Shown: piece after piece, positions 33,487 to 46,369 of the stretch
Layout of the letters: the number at the start of each line of letters is the position of its first letter
Position numbering within the stretch: position 1 is the first letter of the stretch
Origin: Solen grandis
Taxonomy: Eukaryota > Mollusca > Bivalvia > Adapedonta > Solenidae
Direction: 5' to 3'
DNA: 64,000 nucleotides
NCBI GenBank assembly: GCA_021229015.1
Contig: CM037784.1
Coordinates: forward strand, 66,057,223-66,121,222
Notes under the pieces: generated by a model
What the model saw: the letters and a program-made list of their open reading frames with translations, nothing else
Databases searched by the model: none
What the model was told of the DNA's origin: nothing
Made by a program: the position numbers and the translations under genes

Positions 33487-33531
33487 GTGTACACTTGATA
33501 TCACCAACAGTCGTTCGATCACTGTCGTCTG
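33487..33531 (-). CDS. Possible 45-bp micro-exon
   Basis: On the minus strand 'cctatttcag' precedes and 'gtgagttat' follows a 45-bp segment open in two frames. Both splice sites are near consensus. No neighbouring exon was found, so this is very tentative. Confidence 0.2.
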
Positions 33532-33726
33532 CTGAAATAGGACATGCGCTTATGTGAATAAAGGAACATTTATTGAGCTATCCCTATTCTCTCACCCTTG
33601 AGATTTTAAAGCAGACAAGCCAATCTTCAATTTTCGGATGAGTGCTAGCGCAATGATTTCTTCATACGAGAAATTAAAATAATGTAACAAAACTAATAAC
33701 GGATGTAGCTAAAAACAAATTTTAAA

Positions 33727-33734
33727 TCTCTCTC

Positions 33735-33780
<46 letters not shown>
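33727..33780 (+). repeat. (CT)n microsatellite
   Basis: Near-perfect CT run interrupted once by 'ccct'. Confidence 0.95.
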
Positions 33781-33783
<3 letters not shown>

Positions 33784-33829
33784 GAATGTAAATACAGGAA
33801 AATATGCACTAGGCACCCTACTGTGATCA

Positions 33830-34130
33830 AAGCCCGGCACCGTCCAGCACTGAATGTAGAGAAAAGTTAACCTCTGGATACAGCCCACCTGTGAACAAAG
33901 GTCATTGACTTGATCCCCGGCACCGTCCAGCACTGAATGTAGAGAAAAGTTAACCTTTGTATACTCCCCACCTGTGAATAAAGGCCAATGAATCCCCGGT
34001 ACTGAATATACAGAGACTTCAACATCTCGACAGCCAGGAACTTAATTGCCGGGACTGATTTTTTCATGATTTAACCTCTTGATACAGCCCACTTAAATTA
34101 ACAAAGGTCAATGACTTGATTGATTAAAAA
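33830..34130 (+). repeat. ~83-bp minisatellite
   Basis: 'cggcaccgtccagcactgaa' followed by 'agaaaagttaacctctg' recurs at 33835 and 33918. Shorter degraded units follow near 33994 ('ccccggtactgaat') and 34075 ('cttgatacagccca'). Confidence 0.8.
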
Positions 34131-34221
34131 TTTTTTCAGTTTCCCTTTAACGGGTTTTAACGTGTTTAACTGTTAATTAAGTTCTTATAAAAGTGCAAGG
34201 TATATAAAATAATTTTAATTA

Positions 34222-34335
34222 ATCTCTCTCTCTCTCTCTCTCTCTCTGAATATAGACATAACGCACTTCATACTAATACAATTGAATTTTATAGAATATT
34301 TCAACTTGATACATGCAAAAAAATATGAATATGTT

Positions 34336-34366
<31 letters not shown>

Positions 34367-34382
34367 AGAGAGAGAGAGAGAG
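34222..34382. repeat. (CT)n and A(n)-(GA)n microsatellites in opposite sense
   Basis: CT run at 34222-34247. A poly-A run then (GA)n lies at 34341-34382. The two can pair as an inverted repeat. Confidence 0.9.
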
Positions 34383-34529
34383 ATCACATAACCAAATCAA
34401 AATGATTTAAAACAAATTATAAGTATGTGTTAATAGCCCCTCCATTGAATAAATGTATATGTTTAAATTTGTAAAAAAAAACTTGTAATTTATTTTGGTA
34501 GGCATGAATACTCATATAAACTTAAACGG

Positions 34530-34660
34530 AAAACGAATTCAACCGCCCACGGTTACCGACTTTTAAGCGTAGCGTCTCGCCTGGAGCATGAGGTTATTGG
34601 TTCGATCTATAATCGCTACACTTGAAAAGACACCTACGCGTTGACAGGTATACCACAGAT
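34530..34660 (+). repeat. tRNA-headed SINE fragment
   Basis: 'gcgtctcgcctggagcatga' with B box 'attggttcgatcta', followed by 'acaggtataccacagatttg'. No further body is recognised. Confidence 0.45.
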
Positions 34661-35529
34661 TTGAACGGGTCTGTTGTTGCTATACCTAGATGTTTTCTTT
34701 AAATTTCAAAGAAAGATCTACTCACGCCTAAAAGTAATAATTCTTTTGGATGAATCTGTTAATACAAGCAATTCTTTAGTATATATAAAGCTAATTGGAG
34801 ATGCCTGTTATAGAATAATTAGAGTCAGTTTAATGATATACTTGCATGGCGTTTATATTTGCAGATATAAATTCAAGAAATCTGCTAAAATTATAACACA
34901 CAAACATGTATGGCTTAAAAATTACGAAATTTGAAATGTTACGCATATACAAACATAATTGAAGCACATTTGTATTGAAACACATGTAACATTTAAGACA
35001 AAACAAAAAGAATAAATAAATCTGAAATCAGTATACTCCCTTCCGCTATGCTAAAACCCTGCCACCTGCCAATGGGAATTTATCTGAAATATCGTGATCA
35101 CTATAGGCCCGCTGTCTCTAGGATTCAAAACATTCAACAAAAACATGTATTTCTCGGTATATAACAATGACACACTATTTGATATAGATGTGTTACATAT
35201 ACATATACAATTTCATCAGATATTTTCTTCAATAATTCAGACATTTTGTAAAACCTTAAGCAAGTGACAGTCACATAACCCTAAAACATGACCAACCAGA
35301 CCTATGTCGAATTCCAACTACAATTTTTAGCGCTAATTGATACATAAATATTCAAGGGCGAATTTCATTAGGTTTGTTTTTCTAATAAAGATACCCAAAT
35401 ATTTCATTTATTAACATTTTTTGTAAGTTATTAAGGTAATAATTCATTTTTTTGACATGGTCATGTACATTTCATAAAATAGCAATGGTTGAATGTGTAT
35501 CTACCTAGTTTAAGAATTTAAGTATTGTT
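34661..35529. other. Intergenic, nothing identified
   Basis: AT-rich; a frame at 34674-34934 has no recognisable content. Confidence 0.4.
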
Positions 35530-36330
35530 TAGCGCGCTAAGAATTGTTGGTGGAATTCGAGCCTGGACTTATTCTGATGCTAAGCGCCAGTCAAAGAAGA
35601 TATACCATTTTGCGACCGGACACGGAACCAAAGACAATCCTTTTACAACAACTCGATCAATGGTACCGCTTGAATTCATATCTGGGTGTGTATTGGTATA
35701 AAAAAATTAAACAAACGATTTTACGATTACGAAGATGGCAAAAAGAAGTCTATTAGATAAGCTTGAAATATTAATAAAAAAATATTATATACAAATGATT
35801 TATTTATCCATTTAAATGTACTAACGTATTTTAAGTAATTTAATTTACACTTATTACACTGATAAGAAAAGTGCCTCACTCCGGTAATACACAAAGGGTA
35901 TGATACCAACAAGTGGTATAATACCACACCTTCTTATCTTATCCTGACACCAGGTTAACCAGATCTGGTACTTACATCCTACACAGGATACGAGAATACC
36001 TGTGACATTCGTGGGACAAAGGCTCAATCAAACTAGGTTAAAAATGACATGCAATATAAACAAACCTTTCTTATCAATGTCCTGTTTCTAATAGTTTAAA
36101 GCATTGCTATTTCTATTATGCACATCCACATATTGCTTAATGGTAAACTAGCCAAGAGATCTCTGGTTTGAGTTCCGGTCTGACTCCTGTATTCACTCAC
36201 CGACTTGACATATTTGAAGTGACGAATTAAGACTTATAATGATCATATGTAAATTTAGGTGAAATTGCAAGTGAACAGCAACCTTCAACCGCGGTGTTAA
36301 TGTAAAAACAATACTTCTATCTACTCTACA
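35530..36330. repeat. Cluster of SINE fragments
   Basis: 35550-35620 has 'gctaagcgccagtcaaagaa', the minus-strand body motif. 35895-36020 has 'gtatgataccaacaagtggt' and 'tatcctgacaccaggttaac'. 36135-36300 has a plus-strand head 'ggtaaactagccaagagat' with 'ctggtttgagttcc'. All are incomplete. Confidence 0.45.
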
Positions 36331-36942
36331 AGCGTTTTTGATGTACATGTTTTATCAGTCATCAAACGGTATTTATGATATTTATATGTAGGTTCAGTAG
36401 AATATACACTCATATTTTATCTATTAAGGTAAAGTCCCTGTAACGGTTCCCCTACGTCTTGGACCACTTAACCTCTACCAAGATAACCAAGGTACCATAA
36501 TGAGAAAAATGTAACCATATCATAGAATTATCATTTGTCTCATACATGGAATTTTTTTCAGTTTCATTTATTTTCCAAATTCTTTTAAATTGTGATTTAA
36601 ATTTAGTTAGTGTAGCAGAAACACAACGTACACTACATAGTATTTTTCAGCGGGTACTTTTCTTTCTAAACATAACTGTTTTATTACTTGACCTATTTAA
36701 TGTTCTATTGAAAGATACACTTTACATTCACGTATTTTCAATAGCAAAGGAGATATTTGAAAACGCAACTTCGCGAGAATTGGACAATTTGTTACGTGCG
36801 TTTGTGAGATTTAGACAAGTTGTCAATCTTTTTTTTTATGTGTTTGGATAAAGAAATAATAAGTGATTTTTTTTCATTTTCTAAACTGATGATATGATAA
36901 TGATTTATGAATCAATGGTGTTCTGATTAAATAGTCTAAATA
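36331..36942. other. Intergenic, nothing identified
   Basis: AT-rich downstream flank of the TRIM-like gene. On the minus strand no clear polyadenylation hexamer stands out next to the stop. Confidence 0.4.
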
Positions 36943-38646
36943 TTACTTCTTCAACCAGAACACCTTACAAGCAGGTACATTACTCATTCCTACAACCAAC
37001 GCTCCATCAGTGTCTCGGTATGAGAGACAGTTTGGAAATACTACCCCATCACTCTTACTGAGCATTATCGAGTGATGAATTCCGAGCTTATCCACTCGAT
37101 GAATGTTGTCAGACTCACCCCCACTTATAAGTATGTTGTCCTGACTGTCTACGTGAATGTCATGAGGACGAGATAAATCCTCGTGTGTGTACTTGTAGAC
37201 CACATCACCGTGCTGTGTCAGACATGTGACAGTTTTGGTGTGCAAATCCGACACATACATCCGGTTGCTGGTGCGACTGACACGTACATTGTGAGCGCTT
37301 GTAAACATGTACCGTCCTTGATCAGCCAGCCCGAGCCTCCTCTGTGCCTGTCCATCCATCGTCATCACCAGTACTTCTCCATTACCCGGGTTATTGTGAC
37401 AGGTGACGTATATTTTTGCCGCCATGACAATCTATACCCCAACATTTCCTGTCTACTCTCAATGAATGTCCGAGTCTCAGCCGAGGCTGCACGGAGACAA
37501 ACTGTATCTTCTGTTGTTCTGGTAAAGTGATGACAACCTTTGTATCAGCTACTGTACAGACGTCATGTGGTTCTGATGGTAGATATACATTCTCCTTCGA
37601 GGTGAAGTTTGGGCTGTACAGATGTAACTTTCTGTTCGCACGGTCACATAAAACCAGATCACCACTAGGGAGGAATGTTGAGCCAGATATCCAATCTGTG
37701 TATATTTTAATGTATTGTTTGCTAGAAACTGTCAAGTCAAGTATATTCCCTTTACTGGATACTTCAGTGCTTTGCAATGTAGGAATCACGTGACCAAGTT
37801 TTTTCATATCCTGCAAGAGCTTTTCTATGACATCGTTGGACTGAAAATTCGGCTGAAATTGGGAAGCTTCTGACTCCAGGTCCATGGCAATCTTCTCCAT
37901 TTCCTGGACTTCATCAGATGACTTTGTCAGTCCGATAAACATTATTTCTTCATTCATTGATGCTTGGTACTCTTGCATTTCCTTTATACGTCCGTCAACT
38001 TGCTTCAGAATATTTTCACATGCGGTCACGTGCTTCCTCAACTCTTTTTCTCTGCCCTTTTTTGCATCTTCAATATACTTATATGCGTCCTTCTCAAGAT
38101 TATCCAGTTTTTCATCAATTTTTCTCCTCGTTCTTTGATATAAGACACTGAATTCTTTGTTTTTTGGATCAATAATTCAGCATCTTTTTCTCGTGATGAT
38201 CTCAAAATTTCAAACCTCTGTTTAATTTGATTTATTCTCGTCACCATCCTGCCCAGCTGACCTTTACTCATCTTGCTGATTTTATCACGTAGGCCGGTCC
38301 TTATACATTTCCGGTGTCTGTTTGTAGCACATACGTCACATGTTAACGTCTGATGACTTTCGCAAAAGCCGCTGATCAGATTGCTTTTGTGATAATCGCA
38401 GTAGACAACAGGCAGAGACGGTCTAGACTTGAAGATGGAAGATAACATGTTTCCATCCACCAGAGTGTGGTCCCGCGTGGCTGGTAGCCCTCGATGCGAC
38501 TGTTCACAGGACTTACAGAGGAACGTGTTACATTTGCCGCAGTAGACAGTGGCCTCTTTATATGACCCCATGTATTTGCAGGGGTCGCAGATATGCGACA
38601 CATAAGCGTCTGACCCTGTTTCTGCGAAGTCTGAGCTAGTTGCCAT
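36943..38646 (-). CDS. TRIM-like protein: two B-boxes, coiled coil, beta-propeller-like C-terminus
   Basis: The start at 38646 (MATSSDFAETG) has a strong context, 'aaaATGg'. B-box 1-like zinc ligands are C20, C23, C36, C39, C44, C47, H51 and H60. B-box 2-like ligands are C83, H86, C95, H98, C103, C106, H111 and C114. A Lys/Glu-rich coiled coil follows. The C-terminal half has repeated segments such as IYTDWISGSTFLPSGDLVL, HNVRVSRTSNRMYVSD and RPHDIHVDSQDNILISG, typical of NHL-like propellers in TRIM2/3/71-type proteins. There is no RING, so it is a RING-less relative; such genes are expanded in bivalves (recalled). Frame changes lie in an A run near 38158 and in an A run near 37412. Both are 1-bp events in homopolymers, so consensus error is likely. 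Single exon. Confidence 0.85.
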
Positions 38647-38768
38647 TTTGTTAAATCAGTCAAAAAACCTGAAAAAAATCAACAATTTCTAAATACATGT
38701 ACAAGAAAGACAACTGTCGTAGTGTTATTAAAATATTGAAAAATCTAAGAAAAGGTATTTTGCTTGTT

Positions 38769-38770
<2 letters not shown>

Positions 38771-38802
<32 letters not shown>
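38771..38802 (+). repeat. (AC)n microsatellite
   Basis: Perfect CA repeat of about 16 units, upstream of the TRIM-like start. Confidence 0.95.
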
Positions 38803-38804
<2 letters not shown>

Positions 38805-41434
38805 TTCCAACGTACACCATAACCATTCATTACAAAATACAACAATCACTTTTGTAGCACCCCGCCACCTTCACACGCACCCAGCTGTTTCGGTGTATCG
38901 ATTTCAAGTGACCTCTCCTCCAATTAAAGTTACCCCCGGGAACATGTTGATGTTTTCAACCCCCATCCCCTGTAATTTGAAACGTTTTATATTTCTGGAT
39001 AGGGCATATTGAAAACGTTTTGAGATCTCTCCCCCACTTTAAATGCCATATCCGGGAATATAAAAACAGTTTCAAATTCCCTCGTTGTAACATAAAGTCG
39101 TTTTTAGATACTCGCGGGGGACTTGAAATGGGGAGGGGTACTTGAAAACGCTACAATTAAGGATAAGGGTCAAATACTACTGATAACATAAAATATAATA
39201 TCCTTTCCTACTCGTTGTGTGTGCGTGAGAGAGAAAGGGGGAATTCATTTGTCATTTTGTCAAAACCTTGAAATAACTATATTTATAACAATTGCAAATT
39301 TAAAGAGACGCCAGGGTTATATACAAGAATTTGGTAGAATCTTCGTAAAAGAGCGAGTAAAATCCTTGACTTAGCCACACTCAGCCCCTCGCCGTTGGGG
39401 TAAAACACACAGCATTCATCCTTAGCACATGACCCTTAAATACTTGAATACTGGAACAAGTTATAAAACTAAAACTAAACATTTGTTTCGTTCTAAATCT
39501 GATCTGAGTGATACAGAAATAATAGTAACAGAGAAATATAGAAAGAAAACAACTAGCACTCTGGGATATGAACCCACAATTCTTAGCTTCAAAACAGTTG
39601 GACAATAAATATTTCGCCTATTTATGGATGCTCATCAACTGGAGATAATGCATACACGCATGTGAATGTGTGTGTGTTAAGAAAATTATGATGTATTAAA
39701 TAAAACAACTTTTAGTCCTACTACAAGGACAGGCTTCCGAGATATATTAAACCGAAGGATAGTTAACCTAAGGGTAGAAGGACTTGGGTGAACTAAACTT
39801 AAGTTTAACTTCGATTTTGCAAACCAGGTTTAAACTCAAGGCTGGCCAGATCCGTGTTACTCAGACTCGTCTAAATTAACATTTGGTTATGCAATTGGCC
39901 CTCTGTGGTTTAAAATTTTCATGGGTTAGTTCAAGAATGAATGTAAACAGCTATTTCACAGAAAATACAATACAGACGTTAATTTTTTGAAGGGAAAAAT
40001 GTTTAGCGATATATTTTACCTGAATGTATTTTAACTGCATGTTGAAAAAAAAAAAACTAACGTATTCGGACGTGTGCGTGTTTCAAAACGGATAAACACG
40101 TACTAAATCCATTTTTTTATAACTTTGATGTTTAGCGGACTGTGATCGAACCCGCACGGCCTTAATCTGGAAGCCCTATTCCCTCAAAGTTACATATAGC
40201 TTGAAAAGACAGAAAATGGTCTAATACTGGGTCAATTAGTTCTGGAAGTATGAACTTTTACATGAGGAGCGCCAATCACTGATCAGTTTAAATTGTATTA
40301 GTTGATATAAGATGTTGATTTATGGTAAAATTTAAACATGTTACATAAAAAAGTGTATAACTCACTTTTGTTATTTAGTCCCTATACCCTTGCAAGAGCA
40401 GCAAGTATATAATCCATGTTTTCATTCAAATACTAATTACCTGATTGTTCCTTGCACCGTGGAATTTCATAAAGAATTAAGAAGCTTTCTGTATTCTATT
40501 TTTCTGAAGCAGCATAATTCCAAAAACTACACATTTTGTCAGCAATTTAATACAGCTTGGTTTTATATCTAGACATTCAGGTCATTTGATCAATTTCGAT
40601 TTTATCCAGTTAATTTCCTGCTTTACAGTACAATAGAGATTCCGTTTCCGTACCGTAATTATGTAAACCGAATAAATGACATTAATTAATTTCCTTGATT
40701 TTGTTTTCTTAAGTGTATGACTAAGTTTGTTCTAATCGTTTTTAAACTATTGTCTAAGAAGCATTAGCTTTATACACACACCGTTGTAAATAATCAAACT
40801 AAACGACAGCACTGAAACAATTAGGCCTTATGGAACCGTATATGTCACGTATATCTAACACGAGTAAAAAAAAATCGACCGGATAGATATACTGGGTCGA
40901 AAAAAAAACACGCTCATGAAACAAACGTATTTGTCACATAAAATGTCACGTGTAAGTTTGCCTTAAAGGCCTATTGATTTTATGGCAGTAGTGTATAATC
41001 TTCGGACAGAAAAGCAAAATGTGTGTTAAGGGCGTATGTTACTGTTTTCTATATAGACATACAAGGAAAGTTTAAAATGTTCCATATACTTTTTTTTAAC
41101 TTTGCATGATTATAGAGTATCATAAAAGGAACACTTTTATGGGAAAAAACGGGGGTCACCGTCCTACTTTTTTAGTTATCTGTCCCTGAATGTGACATTT
41201 TAGCACGTTTAGGCCATATTCAATGGCAGATCTGATTCTGAAGATGTAACTTCACTGACAACACACTTCACACATCCACTGCATGCTGGTAGACTGGACT
41301 CTGGACCTACTGAGAGAAAGTCAGTACTGTCTATAGGGCCAGTAGGATGTTCAATGTTCCTGAAAGAACCCTCTAAGATACAGGTTTTTAGGCCGTGATG
41401 ACCCTGAGTCATTTGTGATGGGAAGGCTCCCTTA
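38803..41434. other. Intergenic with two SINE head fragments
   Basis: Minus-strand tRNA-like heads lie at about 39555-39605 ('gatatgaacccacaattctt') and 40128-40190 ('gtgatcgaacccgcacggcc'). The rest is AT-rich. Nothing coding is supported. Confidence 0.45.
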
Positions 41435-42250
41435 ATTTGATAAGCATGAGGAGGCCAAATTAGTTGATCACTTTAAGAGAATGGCTGATCTGGGTTATGG
41501 TTATACACAGCAAAATGTGTGGATGTGGCTATAATCTATAATATTGACGAAAAAGGTGTTTCAGCAAAACCCCAACATTTTGTTAAAAGTGCTGTCAATC
41601 CTACTCAGGCTGTGACTTTTGGGAAAGGCAAAACTGTTACAATACTATGTGCAGATAGTGCTAGTCTAGTGACTCAGCTGTACCTCCGTATTTTGTATTC
41701 CCTCAATAGAAAATGAACTATGAGCTGATCTGTTACAAAGCGGGTCACCAGGGGTAAATGGAACTATTTCAGACTCTGGCTGGTCTAATATAGAAGTGTT
41801 CTGCAAGTATCTGACTGATCATTTCATTCCTGACAGAGGCAATAATCTCATGCTCTTTGACGGGCACAGAACCCATGTTGCCCTAACTCTAGCTAATTAT
41901 GCCAAACAGGACAATATAATACTAATATTTTACCTGCCCTCATTAGCCACATCTTCCAGCCTCTTGATGATGGAAGTTATGGTCCCTTTCAGAAAATGTG
42001 CCATACACAGATACACACATATATTCGCTAGACACATGCAACTATTACTAAGTAAAACATATGTGAATAGCTTGCTAGGTTTACAATAGAGCCCTGTGTG
42101 CAGAAAATATGCAGTCTGCTTTCAAAAGAACTGGTATTAACCCTGCAGATAGAGGTGCTATTCCAAGAAGCTGCATGATTCCGACTGAAGTATTTGTAGA
42201 TAAAGATAAAGAATGTGATAATAACAGCCAGTCTAGTGATGCAACTGTTA
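41435..42250 (+). pseudogene. Pogo/Tigger-like DDE transposase remnant
   Basis: Fragments in several frames keep the family order. A helix-turn-helix tail, LVDHFKRMADLGYGY, is near 41460. NIDEKGVSAKPQH holds the first catalytic Asp (about 41546). LMLFDGHRTHVALTL holds the second (about 41859), followed by YAKQDNIIL. FQPLDDGSYGPF holds the third (about 41966). A cut-and-paste transposase is implied. At least two frame changes and several stops make it inactive. No terminal inverted repeats were identified. Confidence 0.75.
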
Positions 42251-42524
42251 AATTGCCTGAAAAAAAATAATGTCAAAGAGCAACAGTAAGTGTCAGAAAA
42301 AAATGAAAACTCTATTAAACTTAGAAAAACTGTCAGTAAGCTTGTGTCAGGTAAAGAGTTAACCAGTGACATTGTGATTGATGCATATGAAAATCATAAA
42401 AAGCATGTTAAGAAGTCACAAACCACAAAGTCATAAACTAGTAGGTTATCTGCAAAACAAAGTCCGCAGCCTAGCCCTTCACACACTCCAACAAGCAGTG
42501 ATGAAAGTGACGATGAAGATGAAC

Positions 42525-43651
42525 AAGAGCTGTCAGCGGACAGCACGCTCGACCATTCAAAATGCTTGTTGGTAAATCAAATGAAATCTATTTTAATTCT
42601 TGCTCTTTACATACCCTGTACATAATAATAGTCAAAAATGATATACCTTGTTAGTCTAATACCCCTTAATATTTCTATGAAGTCTAAAATCAATCCCATG
42701 CATAGTTGCTGAGACATAAGCATAATAGCACTGTGCTTGCAAAACTTTAACCATAAATCCAAATTAAAAAAAGGGCCATAATTTGCATAAAAGTCAGTCC
42801 AAAAGTTATCCTCCTTGGTTTTCTGACGCCCCTGAAGACACTTTTTCTGAGATAAAAGCTGAATAATAGCTTGAATGCAAAAAATTATCCAAAAGTCTTA
42901 GTAAAAGGGGGCCATAATGTTTAATATATTCCATCAAGTGTTATCTATCTTTATAGTATGATACCCCTAAACATATTAAAGATGTTTCAAATCAATCCCA
43001 TGCCTGGACTCTGAGATATAAGCATGAAAGTACCTTGCATGCAAAACTTTAACCAACATTTCTAAGTTAAAAAGGGGCCATAATTTGTAACATATTCTAT
43101 CAAGAGTTATCTACCATGGAATTATGATACCCCTTAACATATTGAAGATGTTTCAAATCAATCGCATGCCTGGATACTGAGATATAAACATGAGAGTATC
43201 TTGCATGCAAAACTTTAACCAAAATTTCTAAGTTAAAAAGGGGCCATACTATATATTAAATTCAGTCAAGAGTTATCTACCATGGTTGACTTATGCCCTT
43301 TAACATATTCATAAACTTTCAAGTCAATACCATGAATGGTTACTGAGATACAAACTGGATAGTAAGCTTGCACGCAAAACTTTAACCAAATGTTCTATTG
43401 CATACAAAATTTAACTAAAATTTCTAAGTTAAAAAGGGCCATAATTCATATTAAATTCAGTCAAGAGTTATCTACCTTGGATGTCTGATTCCCCTGAACG
43501 TATTTATAAACTTTAAAGTCAACACTATAAATGGTTATTGAGATATAAGGTTGATAGTAACTTGCATGCAAAACTTTAACCAAAAGCTGCAACGCCAACG
43601 CCGACGCAAGGGCGTCTACAATAGCTCTCAAATTCTTTGAATAGTCGAGCT
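42525..43651 (-). mobile_element. Pearl/Helentron-like element, type B, copy 2 (inverted)
   Basis: Reverse-complement arrangement of 16328-17290. The hairpin end is GCTGTC (42529-42534) and GACAGC (42539-42544), then 'cgctcgaccattcaaa'. Five to six ~170-bp units carry 'aactttaaccaaaatttcta' and 'gatataagcatgaaagtac'. The far end is 'gccgacgcaagggcgtctac' and 'gaatagtcgagct'. Confidence 0.75.
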
Positions 43652-44364
43652 AATAAATGAGAGTATTTCAAAATCCTTAAACATATCTTTCCTGTGTGTG
43701 ATCACTGTCAAAGGAGGAAGCCTCTTGTGTTTCCCTTATAATTGTTAAGTGGGGGCTGTGTGATAGTATTCGTAATGGTAGAACCTGCTTGCACTGGACA
43801 CATCTTGGCAGTTCGCATCTATCAGAGTAATTAGAAGGGGAGATGAATTCTTCTGCCCCCATTGCAAAATAATCTAAAGAGCATTTTTTTATACAATTTA
43901 ATACTGTAAATATGTTATGTTAAACCTTTGACACTTTGGAACATTTATTTTATTATTGTTACGAAAACCAATTGATTAGACTATATACCTGGCCTATTGA
44001 GAATCTGAATGACATCTAGTGACGTCACAGTATCTAGCTGTAGACTGCGGCGACGAACTAAGGTAAATGTTAAAGAAACCTAGTTTTGAAAATGATTTTA
44101 ACAAATGATTTGAAAGGACATAATTTTTTGTGCCAAAAAAAAATACCATTATCAAATGGAATTCATGATAATAGTAAGTGTTGTTGTTCTTTTTCATATT
44201 ACTTCTCAGTTTTAGGTTCGTTTCTTAATGCGGCGATTCAGGGTCTTTCGAGGATATATGCCGGCCGCATTTCTTGGCATCATTGTCACAACTTTGAGGG
44301 ATATATACACATGTTAAAATGCATACTTCTTACATTAGAGTAATTTTAAAATGGACAACGTGTT
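43652..44364. other. Intergenic, nothing identified
   Basis: No coding or repeat signal supported. Confidence 0.4.
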
Positions 44365-44580
44365 AACTTATTTTGGTTTAACGTCCCACCGAGAGTTTTT
44401 CAATCCATATTGGCGAGGTAGACAAGTGGCATGATATCTCATCAAGTCACATTTTCCGCCAGTCCTGGAACTACCGTTATGCTGACAACAAAGAAAGGGA
44501 AATATACCAGCACCATTTCAGCGACGTTGGTATGTCGAGGTCGGAGATCGAACCCACGGGCTGAAAATAAGGGTCTCTTC
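44365..44580 (-). repeat. tRNA-headed SINE, nearly full length
   Basis: Read on the plus strand it starts with the SINE end 'taacgtcccaccgagagt', passes 'tggcatgatatctcatcaag' and 'gggaaatataccagcacc', and ends with the head 'cggagatcgaacccacggg' (minus-strand B box). Confidence 0.75.
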
Positions 44581-44755
44581 AAAACGTGTGTATATCTGAC
44601 AAGAAATATTATATCATATCAAATTTTACTAAACGAAGTCCTGAAAATGTTATTAAGCGAGCCTCTGGCCTCTGGATTTTACGCCAATCTGTGATTTAAA
44701 CTGCAAAAGAAACCACCAGTTCTGTTATTCTATCTTAGTAAGCAGTGTCTCGTTT

Positions 44756-44855
44756 NNNNNNNNNNNNNNNNNNNNNNNNNNNNNNNNNNNNNNNNNNNNN
44801 NNNNNNNNNNNNNNNNNNNNNNNNNNNNNNNNNNNNNNNNNNNNNNNNNNNNNNN
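44756..44855. other. Assembly gap of 100 N
   Basis: Exactly 100 N, the conventional unknown-size scaffold gap. Confidence 0.99.
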
Positions 44856-45904
44856 TTTCCCAAACCCCCAACACTCCCCGGGGGGCAATAGCCAACATGT
44901 ACATGAGCTGACCCCGTCAGGACAAATCCAGGTCATTTTTGGGCAGTTGGTCCCCCCGACTCATACGACCATGTACAAAGAAAAAGTTTAAAACCATCTG
45001 ACGAAAAAAACCCCCCATAAAATTTTCCCCAAAAATTAGTGACAAAAAGGGGGCAAAAAACGGGAAAAAATTAAAAATTTTTGTTGGGGAAAGGGCCACG
45101 TTCATATGACGCTAAAATTTTGGGAAGGAAAAGGGCACTTTTTGGACCCGTTTTAGGACGTTTTTGGGAAAAAACCCAAAAAGGGGTTAACAAAATCTTT
45201 ACCCAAGCGTTAGGGGGCGGCGCCGTCAGAAACAGGGGGAAAACCGCTTTGGAAACAAACCCTTTTGGGAGTCCGGTAAGAACACTTAATGGGGGACGGT
45301 ATGAAAAAGGTTTAAAAGGGAAAACGGGTTTGGGAAAAGGTAAACCAACACGTTTATGAAAACGCACAACCCGCTTTCAAACCCTTTTTCAATCGGTTTA
45401 ATTTTTTTTTTGGGCCCCTTCATCACCGTTCTGTAACGGGTTTTTTTAGCGTGTTGTAAACTGTTCATACAGGGGGTGACCGTTTTCCATTTAAAGTATT
45501 CATACCGTCCTCAATTTTCCCCCCCAACAACCCCCCCTTCCCTTCCCTTTCCGCTTACCCCCTTTTTGGGCCGGGGCCCCCGGCCAAAGTTTTTTTAACC
45601 TGCCCAAAAAATTTCAACCGGGTCCCACCGGGTGTAAAAAACGCCAACGCCCCATTAAAAGTGTTGGGCCCCCTTTATAAAAAACCAAAACCGTTTTCCC
45701 TCGCCTTCCCACCGTCCGCAACAAATTTTTGCCACGGTTGGGACACGGAAAAGGGCCAACCCCGGCAGGTTAGGTCACATTACCGGCACGGACAAACCAA
45801 AAATTTCGTTTTTAAAAAAACCCCGGTCAAAAAACCTTGGGAAAAACCCCTAAATTTCGTTATTTGGTCCGACCCGCCCCTGTTGAAAAACCCAAAATTT
45901 TAGT

Positions 45905-46355
45905 GTTTCCCCGATGGACTAAACCACAAAAAATTTCCCGCCCTTGGGGTTAACCCGTTCCGGAAAGTGCCTACACAGAAAGTAGGACTGAAAGACATGC
46001 AATAAAGGATTAAATTCTATAGAACACAGTTAAAATAGTCATAAAATCCCAATTTGGAGGCCTTATTGCACAACAACCTTAAAATTTGAGCATTACTGAG
46101 AGCGGAATTTTTGAGAAAATTGGTGTGAAATGGCCGACCGTTGCACTAAATCATACGTATGTTATTTAACCTTAAATAGATCAAAAAGTAGTCGGGTGAC
46201 CCCATGTTTAAAATGTACAGAATTATTTCTCTTGAATAGATCTATCTAATGAGGGTAAGTTTGGATGTCAATTTATCTTACAGAAATTGTCATTTGCATA
46301 TATGCTTATATAGAACATATAGTAAAATTAAATTGTGGTCTTAGTCCTGATTTAG
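45905..46355 (+). repeat. Duplicated segment, cleaner copy
   Basis: Matches 49465-49935 in the same orientation, for example 'ccttattgcacaacaacctt' and 'ttatttctcttgaatag' in both. The match stops at 'cctgat' on the right. Confidence 0.85.
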
Positions 46356-46369
46356 GCTGGTTTAAAGAG

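Noticed and set aside
33073..33522. 149-codon minus-strand frame
   Set aside because: No family features, biased to AT-derived residues, and it crosses a near-consensus donor site.
41209..41412. 67-codon minus-strand frame upstream of the transposase remnant
   Set aside because: No motif, and it overlaps what is probably the 5' part of the plus-strand pogo-like element.
45071..45903. Several Pro/Lys/Phe-rich frames after the gap
   Set aside because: They lie in the homopolymer-inflated block where base calls are not reliable.
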